Shown in pieces: positions 12,191 through 22,200 of a stretch of DNA of 64,000 nt. The stretch lies in contig NC_092607.1 in the NCBI RefSeq assembly GCF_047663525.1, positions 8,403,001 to 8,467,000 of the forward strand. Direction: 5' to 3'. Under the pieces are notes generated by a model. It worked only from the letters and a program-made list of their open reading frames with translations. It had not been told where the DNA came from and did not search any database. Within the stretch, counting starts at the first letter, position 1; each line of letters starts with the position of its first letter. Both the position numbers and the translations under genes were made by a program. This DNA comes from Anas platyrhynchos (lineage: Eukaryota; Chordata; Aves; Anseriformes; Anatidae).

Positions 12191-15100
12191 GCGTCCGTGT
12201 GTTCTTTCACCTCAGGCCCTGGGCCGAGGTCCCCTGTCCTGCCCCTAGCTTGGGGGGCTGTCAGGCTTGATGCCACGCTGGATGGTCCCAAAAATGGGGC
12301 TGAGCCCCTGTCCCTGCAGCCCCGTAGAGCGGCTGCTGCCTCCACGGTGATGCCCTGGAGCCTCGCTCATCCCACCAGGGCTGCAGGGAGGATGCTGAGC
12401 GCATGGCAAGGTGCGTGGGGAGGGACCAAGTGACGTGTCTCCACCAGGGATGAGCTGTGTGTGGGTTCAGGAGGATGCCAGGGATCGAAAAATGAAGCAG
12501 CTGGCTGCAGCCGGCTTCTTGGAGGGGACGAGGCTTCCCACACAGCTGGAAGCAGTTGCTGCAGTGCTTTAACTCCTTGTGCCTTGTGCTGAGCCGTGGT
12601 GGCCCCGTGGGCATCTCTGCTGTGGTGCTGCCGTGGTTGGTTCCCAAATCTTGGCTGTGCTCCCTACGTGGCAGCGTGCTTCCCTGGCTTTGTGCAAACT
12701 GCAGTGAAACAGCAGCAGCCTGACCTGCCGAGCCCGTCTGGCACAGAGCTGCTGGGGCCCCGCGCTCACCTCGTCCTAGGAACCCCTCGCCCGGTGGGGC
12801 AGCAGGACGGGGTGAGCCCCGAGCTCCTGGCGTGCTCTGCTGCCTTCCACCAGCCCTGGTGCTGGGGAGCCAAGCCTGGATCAGACCCCGGCCCCTTCCC
12901 CGAGGCTGGAGCAGCACTTTCGGGGCTCCCAAACCCCTGGGGGGGTGCTGCCCAGCCCTGCCGCCCCTCCCCAGCCTGCCCCAGCTCCCTGCCGCGCTGC
13001 TTGGAGGTGCTTTGTTGAGGCTGCGAAGCCTCACGGCTTGGCAGCAGGCACCGTTTACTCTCTGGGGCCTTTCCAAGGTGCAGCAGAGAAAATGCCAACT
13101 GACGAGGAAAAGGGCTCATTGTGCTCCCAACCTGCCCGTGCCTGGAACAATGCGGCCCGTAAAAATATCCTTTCTATTTATACAGCTTGCCCGAGTGAAC
13201 CTCCCGGATCCCGTGCTGCTGAGCAGGGGAAAAGTGCTTCTCCCTCCCCTGGCGGCTCGGTGTTGATGGAGAAACGGCCGGGGAAGCTGCTGCGTCCTGC
13301 TCCGCGTCCCACCAGCACCGCCCTGGAGTGCCCAGTCCTCGCCTGCCGGGGTGCCCCCACTTCAGGGTGCCCCCGCTCGGGGCAGCTCACCTCCCCCAGC
13401 AGTGCTCCCTGTGCCACCAGGGGGCTTTTGGGGGTCACCTGGGGGACGGCTGGGCCAGGCGTGCGGCTCCTCCGGCTCCCAGCTGGAGGGGGGGAGGTGG
13501 GTTTGGAGCAGGGGGGACCCCAGCCCTGTGCCCGTGACCCAGTTTGTGCTTGGCACTGAGGGAAACCGAGGCAGCGAGCGGTGACGTGACCAGAGCAGGG
13601 GCAAAACGCCCCTAAACCGGACCCCGTGTGCTGCAAACCCCGCTGGCTGCGGCCCCATCCCCCTCAGAGCCTTACGGGCTGCAAATTGGAACCAGGTGAA
13701 GGCAGGAGGTGAAAGAAAGTGCGTGTGCCTCGCAGCCACACCGGGCAGCGGGCTCAGGCTGGGGCAGGTTTCCCCTCGGGTGTTTTCTAGAACCCAGCGA
13801 GGCTCTGAAGATCCTGGTAGGGGCAGCGGGACCCCAGCAGGAGCGGGCTCGGGGGGCACTTGTGCAGCAGGCACCGTGCCAGCATCGCTGGCTGCGTGGC
13901 CCCAGTGGTTCTCCTGAGTCCATTTTGGGCAGGAAACCTCCTCGTGTTGCCCTGTGGCTGCTGCCAGCTCCCCGGGACGGGGCAGCTCAGCACCACCGCC
14001 CCTAAGGCGCTCCAGGACTCTTTCTCCAATTGCTGCGGGGCCAGAAAAGCTCTACCCCAGGTGGTTTTTCTCAGCTGTTGGGTTGGTTTTTCACTTGCCC
14101 ACCCTGGGGGCTGTTTCCAAGTGCAGCAGCGCAGAACAGACGGGGAACAAATAAATAACCCAGGGGTTCACCTCTCCTGGGGACTGCGAGGTGCCAGGTA
14201 CCACTTGGGCACCTCCTCGCGGCACGTCCCCGGGGTTTTGTGGTGGTGCTGGGGCACTCGTGTCAGAGGGATGGTGAACCAGGGTTTTGTTTCCTTGGGT
14301 TTTCCTCCCCAGCCCCAGAGTGAGGCCCTTCTCCAGACAGTGCCTGCGAGGAGACGTGCAGAGAGTGCAAGGGGGAATTTCTCCAAAAGCAAAGCGCCCC
14401 CAGCCTGACCCGCTGCACCCCGACCCCGGTGAGGGGAGCTGGGCTGGGACAGCCGGGCCCCGAGGGAGGTTTCTGCCGGGGGCGATCGCTGCTGCCCGGA
14501 GCAGGAGCCGTGCGCTGAAGGATGCTGGCAGGCAGCAGGCAAACAAAAGCGGGTTTGCGTGCTGCAAAATTAAACCGTGAAATTCCTCGGCACGCAGCAT
14601 CGTGGACGCTGGAAGATTATGCAAGCCTATAAAGCGATTAGGCAAACTTGGGGAAGAAAAAAATCCCAGCCAAGACACCTCATTGCAAGGCACCACCGCC
14701 TGCAGGAGCGAGACAGGTCTGCGGAGCCGGGGGGCGACACGGGGGGGCTCGGGCTCCCCGGCAGCATCTGCTGATGCACTCCGTGAGCCAGCCCAGGAGG
14801 TGTTTGGGAGCAAGGCGGTCACCTTTTCTGCTTCTTCGATGGCCACGCTCCCCGCTCAGGTTTTGCCCGCAAAAACAAGGGTGTGCCCGTAACGCTCGGC
14901 TATTTTAAGGGCTCTGGGAGCCAGCTGCTTCCTGCTGGTCCTGAGCGGGGCCACTCCACCAGCAAGGAGCAGCTTCCCTGGGGAGCTGGGGGCCGGGACA
15001 GGGCCTCCCCCCCCAGGCTGGGGGCTCACCCAACTGCTTCGCCAGCACCGTCGCACACCGGTTAGGTTGTGGGGCAGGTCCAGGCTCTTATCCCACTGTT

Positions 15101-15540
15101 TGTCCTTTCCTGCCTTCCTAATGCCCTAGAATTGGGTAGGATCCTAAACTGGGTAGGATCCTAAACAACGGTGAACCTCGTAGGGCTGCTCACACGTGTC
15201 CCTGTGAAGCCTCCACGTGGGGGTACATCCCATCAACCTCCCCCGGTGCTGACCCCTGCCCACCCCACGCTGCTCTCCGGCACTGGGGCCGTGCTCGCCC
15301 TCGCTGCCTGCTGCTGGCCACCAAACCCCAGGAAACCGCGGGCTTTAACCACACAAACGGAGCACAGCACCCCGAAACGCTGCCGAATCCAACTGCTTAT
15401 CCCCTTGCAAAACCCTGGCTTTGTGTCCCCTCCGCCTCGGCCCGGGCCCCCCACGCCGAGCGGCCCCGTTGGCCGCCCCCTGCTATGGGGCACAGCCGTG
15501 GTCCCGCACGGCTCCTGCAGCTGTTTGGCAGCCGCACATC
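12191..15540. other. TOP1-PLCG1 intergenic region, no gene seen
   Basis: GC-rich sequence with many overlapping open frames on both strands (up to 271 codons at 12,261-13,076 on the minus strand). None shows recognisable domains; long frames are expected where stop codons are rare. A less GC-rich island with a TATA-like CCTATAAAG lies near 14,628. A noncoding RNA upstream of PLCG1 is possible but cannot be shown here. Confidence 0.6.
15133..15166 (+). repeat. 17-bp tandem duplication
   Basis: Two perfect adjacent copies of tgggtaggatcctaaac, each with a BamHI-type GGATCC palindrome. It is a recent local duplication in the intergenic region. Confidence 0.85.
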
Positions 15541-15564
15541 TGCCGGCCAGCTGAGCCCGGCTGC

Positions 15565-15598
15565 GGGGCCGGGGGGCTGCCTGGGGGGCTTGGGGGGG
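15565..15598 (+). promoter_or_regulatory. G-quadruplex-type motif
   Basis: Four runs of 4, 6, 6 and 7 G separated by loops of 2, 5 and 3 bases. This meets the usual G3+N1-7 rule for a quadruplex on the plus strand, about 640 bases upstream of the PLCG1 start codon. Confidence 0.7.
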
Positions 15599-15991
15599 CT
15601 CTGCCCCAACCCTGTGCCACCGCCTGCTTCTCCTGGAGTCTCCAGGTGCAGCTTGGCCCCCCCCATTTGTCCCCCAAAAGATCCGATTTGGGTCCAGCTG
15701 CCGGTGCAATGCTTGTGGGGATCTCTGGGGACCTGCAGCCCCCCGTTTCCCTGAGTGTCCCCATAAAATTGAGGCCCCCCACGGGTGCCCGTGCGCCCCG
15801 GAGCACGAGGGGCGCTGGGGTGGGAGCGCGAAGCTCCGGGGGCGTGCGGCCCCCCAGTGCCATGAGGAGGCTGCGGTGTGACTGTCACCCCCCGGAGCCC
15901 CCCCCCGGCTGTGCCGCGCACCCCACGGCCCCCTTAGAACCCCACTCGTGTCCCCCCCACCCCCCCGGGGGCTCCCCAAGCGCGGCGCGGG

Positions 15992-16213
15992 ATGCGCGGA
16001 GCCTCCCCGGCCTCAACCTCCCCGCGCGTGGGGGCGGGCGCGCCGCGAGGGCTCCGCGCTCCTCCTCCTCGCTCCTCCTCCTCCTCCCCTTCCTCCTCCT
16101 CCTCCTCCTCCTCCTCCTCCTCCTCCTCCTCCTCCCCGCCGGCCGGGCGGGCACGGGGCGCGGCGGCGGCGCTGCGGGCGCTCCCGCTCCCGCTCCCCTT
16201 TGTTCGGAGCTGA
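15992..16213 (+). CDS. Possible uORF with poly-Ser run upstream of PLCG1
   Basis: An ATG-started frame of 73 codons ends 22 bases before the PLCG1 ATG. It reads the (TCC)n tract as a serine run. It is translated only if transcription starts upstream of 15,992, which is not known. The frame may simply reflect the low stop content of GC-rich DNA, so this is a candidate regulatory uORF and not a protein gene. Confidence 0.25.
   Translation: MRGASPASTSPRVGAGAPRGLRAPPPRSSSSSPSSSSSSSSSSSSSSSPPAGRARGAAAALRALPLPLPFVRS
16091..16135 (+). repeat. (TCC)15 microsatellite
   Basis: Fifteen perfect TCC units inside a longer pyrimidine-rich tract (about 16,059-16,137), 100 bases upstream of the PLCG1 start codon. 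The strand asymmetry (all pyrimidine on +, all purine on -) is typical of triplex-forming promoter tracts. Confidence 0.95.
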
Positions 16214-16235
16214 GCTGCGGAGGCTGCGGGTGCCG

Positions 16236-19200
16236 ATGGCGGCCGGGCCGGGCAGCGGCTCCGGGGGGGCTCCCAGCGAGGCGGAGGCCGCTCACCTCTG
16301 CCGCAGCTTGGAGGTGGGCACCGTCATGACCCTCTTCTACTCCAAAAAGTCGCAGCGGCCCGAGAGGAAAACTTTCCAGGTGAAGCTGGAGACCCGGCAG
16401 GTCACCTGGAGCCGAGGCTCCGAGAAGACCGAGGGAGCCGGTGAGTGAGCGGGGAGGGGGCTGCGGAGCCTCCCCCCGGGCTCCCCTCGACCCCCCGGGA
16501 TCCCCCCCGGGTTCCCCCCGGGCTCCCTCGGCGCCCCCCGGCCGGGGGGAGCCGGCGCAGGGCAGGAAAAGCAGGGACGAGGCTTTCCTGCTTCCTGGCT
16601 GGGGGGGGACACACGCAGCCCCTCGGCTCCCCGGAGCTGCCTTCGGTGGGGAGGGGAAAAAAGGGAGGAAAAAATAAAAATCAAAACCTTAAAAAAAAAA
16701 TAAAAAAAGGAGCGAGCAGCGCTGCGTGCCCGGCATCCCCGCGGGGCGCAGCAGGCGGTGATGGGGACCTTTGGCTGCCGGTGGTGCCCGCGCTTTGGTG
16801 GTGCCCGGGGGGTGCCCAAAGGCCTCCAGTGGGCTCCTGCAGCCTCCTGCGGCCCTGAGCCCCAAGGGTGGGCACGGAGCGGGCGCCCTGCCCCTGCTGA
16901 TGGCATCTCGGGGCTGTGACAAGGACAGAAAGGAGGCACGGGCACTCGTTGGAGCCCTTTGGGGGTTGCATCTCGGAGCAACAGATGCGAGGAAGCAGAA
17001 AGCCCACGACCCCAAGGGCTGTAACGTGGTTGCTGCCCCCTCGCATCTGCCCCGGGATGCTGCGGGGTCAGGGGCGGCCTCGGTGCAGCCCCCGCGAGCC
17101 GTGGTGGTGGCGGTGCGGGGATGGGGGCAGAGCAAGGGGAAAGGATTTGTAAGAGCCGTGAGTGCGAAACCACGGAGATAGGTGGGAAGGGGGAGAGGAG
17201 GGAGGCCCCACGCTAGGAAACTTCCAGCCTCGGTTTCCTTGGCTGCTGCTTTGCTGTTTTATTTTTTTGTTCTTTGAACTCCCCGTCCCACCCCGAGCGT
17301 CCCTGTTTGGCGATGGGGTGCTGGCCTCGGTGGAGGTCGGTGTCTTCTGGCCCCGAGCAGCAAGGTTGGAAACTTGGAGTCTTAGCGGGGCCTCCAGCAA
17401 AGGCCGGAGGTGGAGGCGCTGCCTGTGCCTCTGCAGTGGGACCCCAAAATGCCGGGGCTTCCAGGCTGGGGCTTCGGTTCTCCTGCCCACCTAGGAGCCT
17501 TCTGGCTTCTCCCCAGCAGCATCTCCAGGCTCGTCTGGAGGGAGACGTGGGCCCCGTCGATGTTTCGGTGATGCCGAGCTCCCCGGGGAGCTTTAGAGCA
17601 GCGGGAGCAAGGGAGGAGCCTGAGGTTACGGCACGTTTAATTGTCACCATTTTTAAGGCATGGTTAAAAGTCAGCAGTTTGTGGTGGTGTCCGCGGGGGA
17701 CTGAAGTTCCTGCTGGCCTCCTGCGGGCAGACCTCAGCACCTGCTGGAGCCTCAGGGGGGCTGGGACCTCACCTCGGGGTGAAGCTCTGGCTTCGGCACC
17801 AAAGCTGGGGCAGCGACGATGGCCCTAACGCTGTGCCCGTGAGGGCTGCTTGTGCTCTGCCAACAGCCACAGGCTGACCAGTAAATCAGAGAGCGTGTCC
17901 TAGGGACCAGGATGGTTAAATGAGACTCCACGGGTTGATAGCAAAAAGAAAAATGCAGGTTGTGAACTTGAACCGGCTGGGTCCCTCACCTCACCTGGGG
18001 AGTCCCCAGGGATCTGCCCTGGGGGGAGCCGTCAGCCTGGTGGCCGCGGGCTCCGTGTCCCTGCACGCTCCTCGTGGGGCACACAAGCCTTTGCTTTTTG
18101 GCACGGCGAGGTGGGAGAGGGCGTTACAGCATCTTTGCCGTTTCCCCAGTCCCAGGCTGGGCTCCTCCAGTGTTCCCCAGCCCCTCCTCTTGCCCTGCTG
18201 CCTTTGTGGGGCTTCCTGCAGGGAAGCGGGGCAGTTCCAGGTGGATTTAAGGGGTTGTGTGCTTGAACAGTGCCCGTTGTGCTGACACGGTGTGCGGGCA
18301 GGCCAGGCAGGGCCACCCCGCTGGTGCCCAGGCAGTTGGCCAGTTCCCCCAGTTCATGGGATTTGGTTTCTGGGTGGAAAAGGGATGCCTGGGGAAACCC
18401 AGCTCCATTTGGCATGGGAAATGTGCTGGCTTACTGCCCTCCTGGCTCATCCCACCCATAACCAGTGCAGTGCTCACGTGGCCATGGTGTGAACCAGATG
18501 GGGAGCTGATCTGGGGCAAAGCTTCCAGCCCAGGGAGCTCCGACCACCAGGCCGGGCTGGGAGCAGGAGGCTGGGGCTGACAGGAGGGTTGGGGATCGGT
18601 CCCCGCAGGGGCACTGCCCAGGATGTAGCTCCCATGTGTGTGCAGCTGTGAGCCGAGCCGAGCAGGCAGCTGTCAGGAGGTGTGATGTGCCTGGGCGTGG
18701 AGCAGCATCTCCGCCGGGCAGCGCCGGGGGGTCTGCAGGTCACCAACTGCAGAGCTCGTGGGTCAGGGATGAATGGTCCTGTGTTTCCTGAGGGATGGAG
18801 AGCAGAGAGGAGGAGCTTTGGATGCCCCTGGACACAAGTTGGTTGTCTAAGTAGGAATGATCCTGTGGTTTTTTATCCGTTTTGGAGCAGGAGAGCATCT
18901 GCGTTGTGTCACAGAGGTCTCAGACTTGGGTTGCATCTGTGCAGGCTCTGTGTCTCGGTGCAGGGCCTGTCTCCCCGAGCACCCCAGTGTGCCGAATCCA
19001 TGCTCTGCCCCCGGCATGCTTAGCAGAAATGAGCTGTGCGTTTGGTGGGCAGCGTCAGGGGACCCGGCTCCACTGCCCACCTCGCTGCAGGACCGGGGGC
19101 TGCAGCTGGGGAAGCCCCACGCTGCGTGGGAGGCAGGGCGAGGAGCGGCAGGGGGCTCGTCCCCGAGTGGCCTTGGGCACCTGGACTGAGTCTGTGGTGT

Positions 19201-22200
19201 GCGGGGAGGAGAGGGCTCATGGGCACGGCCCTTCGGTGCTCCTTGGTGCGGTGCTTCCAGGTTCAGAGCATCCGTGGCAAAGCCCGCAGTGTCTCGTGCT
19301 CTGAGTGGCAGTGAGCTCGGGCTCGTGCCTCGGGGGTGGCATCGCCATCGGTGCTGCTGAGCGCTGGATGCGCGCGCAGAGACGCAGACGAGCGGGTGCC
19401 CTCGTTGTCCCCACCAGGCTCACCCACGTCACCTTCCTCCTGCCTGCTGGCCACGGTGCCAGGGCCAGGGGGACCCTCGCTGGTGGCACAGCCCCCTCTG
19501 CACTCGCTCCGTGACCCTTGTGTAGCGCTTTGTGTGTGCTGCATAAAGAGCCACCCTGTGCGCCGGGCAGCGCCGGCCGTCAGTGCGTGTCCCCCCGGCG
19601 TCCCCAAGCTGGGTGCGGGGATGAAGAACCTCTCCTGTCCCATCCGTGCCCCACCGCCTGCATGGCCGGGAGCTGCTGATGGAGGAGGGGGAGACATCGG
19701 GGGAGCAGCTTGCTTTATAAAGCCATGACTTCCATCTCCCGGGCGGTTTTGAAACCAAAGCGATGGGCGAAAAGCAATCCCGGTTTGTGCAAAAAAAAAA
19801 AAAAAAAAAGTTGTCATTTTTCAACTCATATTTGTTTTTATCCAAAGTGGTTTCAGTCAGCTCGAGTTATCAGCGCGTTGCTTTCGTGCTAATCACCTCT
19901 GCAGAGGGTTTGGCTGTTACGGTGGGAAGAGCTCTACTCATTTTCTCTTCTTTTTGCTAATCATCCAAAGCAAAGTAGAGCTAATCCCTTGAGTCCTTTG
20001 TCTTCTGTGCATTTTTTTTTAACTTCCTGCGTTATGTAATTCTTTTTTAATGTAAAAGGGTCCTGCCTTCAGAACTTCACGTACTGGGGGGTTAGAGGCC
20101 GGTTTCTAATTGATCTGTTTTCCTTGAAACACGTCAGAAAATTCAGAGAGCTTGCTCAGAGAGCGAGCTGAAAATTTGGAGCAGATGTTTGTTTTATACG
20201 GGAGAGAGAGGGGGGAAAAAAAAAACACCTCGAGAAAACCCTGGATGCATTCTTGCTTTCAGTGAAATGAGCTCAGTCCCGTGGAGGTGGAGGGAAGCCA
20301 TCGCGCCAAGCCCAGGCCAGTGCAAAAGAAAAGGCAGGAGCAGTAAAATACAAATACTAGAAAGCGACTGAAGGGCAGCTCATGCTCACCTCGTCCTTGG
20401 GAGCTATGTGCCTCTCATTAACCCACCAAGGCACAGCAAAAGAAAAAAAAATAAGCCATCCAGATAAGGTTTGGGGTTTGGAGCCCTTGGGATTCAAGCA
20501 GGAGTGGCTTTGGGGAATCAGCAGGCTCTGGAGTGGGCCCTGTGTTGGGAAGCCCAGGTCGGTGTGCTGAGACCTGTGCTCTGTGCTCCTGCCATGGACC
20601 CGTGGTGTCCATCTGTCTGGCTCCTTCCTTTGCCAGGCGGCCCCGTGCAATGTGTTGGGTTTTTATGGGTTTTAAACCCACTAACGCAGACGTGCTGGGG
20701 TGGTTCTGTGCAGCATCGGGAGGGTGAGCAGCAGCCAGGCTGGGGACCCCAATACTCCCATCTTTAAGGAGCAGCGATGAGGCCAGCCTTCCTCCCAGCC
20801 CGCTCTGAGGGCAGGCAGTGGGGTGCTGAGCATGGTGAGAAGCATCCAGAGGAGCTGCATCTGAACAGTGCCTTTCGGAGGAGCCCCTCGTGCTCTTAGT
20901 GCCGTCAGCTCCCACCTCCAGGGGCAGCTCTGCTGCAGGGTTTCCTACGTGGCTGTTAACGTGCCCTGCCCGTGCGCCTCACACTCATCCAGCACGGCTG
21001 GTGACCTTTGCTGCTCTTTTCCTGAGCCTCCTGGTCTGCAGCGCGGGGTGGCCGCTCCTATCGGTGCTGGCAAAGCGTTCGCTCGGCCCCGTTATCTAAT
21101 CGGGGCGCTGCGAGCACCCCGCCGGCGTGCGGCTGCCGGCAATACCCATCGCCGGCCCCCAGGCCCGGGGGAGCAGGCGGGCGGCCTCCTGCCTATCTGG
21201 CAGATTGCAGGGGGAGGAGAAAAGGCTCGCCCGCAGTCTCAGCGGGAGTCGGTGCTGAAGTCCCCGTCCCCAGGCAGTGCGTGTGGCAGCGCGGGTTTGG
21301 CCACCGGGTCGTAGCCAAGGTGCAGCCTTCGTCTGTTTTTTGTGGCCCTGGGAGTGCAGGCACTGCTCCTCCTCAGCTGAGACGTTCTGCAGAGCTCTGG
21401 GGCTGCTGTGTCCCCTGGGAGGTGACCGAAGTGACACTGCTGTGCTGCGATGGGGACACAGAGCAGGGACGCGTCCCCTCGGAGTCATCCATGGGCCAGA
21501 TTCGGCTTCCTGTGCTGAGTGCAGCCGTGAGCGTGTCACTGCTGTGAAGATGCGGAGCGGGAGAGGAGGTGCCATGGACGAGCCACCAGCTTCCCAGGGA
21601 GCTTTTTTTGCCCTGAGCTGCCACCATGTGAATGCTCCACGGTGCTGTGAGCACAGCAGGAGCCCTGCGAGTGCAAGCACGCACCCTGTAGCTGAACCTT
21701 CTCCTGGTGTCCTGCCCTGAAGGGCTGCAGTGGCTGGTGGACAGTAGCGATGAGGCTGCTGGAGCTCGAGCACATCCGTGTGTCCGTGCCCAGAGTGGGA
21801 TCCCACTCAGATCGCTGCAAGCACCAGCGCTGGGCATCTCCTTTGGGTGTTCCCGGGGTCAAAGGAGCCAGCAGCGCTGCCACCAGCGGGGACAGGGCTG
21901 GGCGTGCTGTGTGCCCCTTCCTGGGCGAGACCTGGTGCGAGGTGGGGGGCTAGGGGTGGGTGCACATGGTCCAGGAGGAGCTCACAGCCCCTGGTGGGGA
22001 GGTGCAGGGCTTCAATCACAGGAAAGAACATGTGGCCTGGAGTTTAAACCATTGGCTAAACCTTATTGCATAATAGAAGGAAATGGGTGAAATCAGTGGG
22101 GAGGGTGTTTTTTTTTCTTTTCTCTGGTGTGCTCTCAGATTTAAGGGCAGTGGAAATCAGTGGAATGACAATGTAAGCCCTTAAAGTGCTTTGGAAAAGT

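Larger units (their letters stand above)
15540..17150 (+). promoter_or_regulatory. PLCG1: CpG-rich promoter region of PLCG1
   Basis: Very GC-rich and CpG-rich sequence covering the first coding exon (ATG 16236) and running into intron 1. GC-box-like GGGGCGGGC occurs at about 16,031. No TATA box is seen close to the start codon. The transcription start is not identifiable from sequence; it probably lies within a few hundred bases upstream of 16,236. The boundaries are estimated by eye. Confidence 0.7.

Noticed and set aside
12261..13076. 271-codon open frame, minus strand, between TOP1 and PLCG1
   Set aside because: Low-complexity Pro/Gly/Ser/Arg composition with no domain, in GC-rich DNA where overlapping frames are open on both strands.
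14625..14640. TATA box (CCTATAAAG) of an intergenic gene
   Set aside because: No exon or start context follows, and single TATA-like matches are common.
15233..15979. 248-codon open frame, minus strand, upstream of PLCG1
   Set aside because: No domains, biased composition; a divergent transcript is possible but nothing supports a protein.
15421..16329. 302-codon open frame, plus strand, over the PLCG1 promoter
   Set aside because: Another frame of the GC-rich promoter and first exon; the leucine run is the (TCC)n tract read out of frame.
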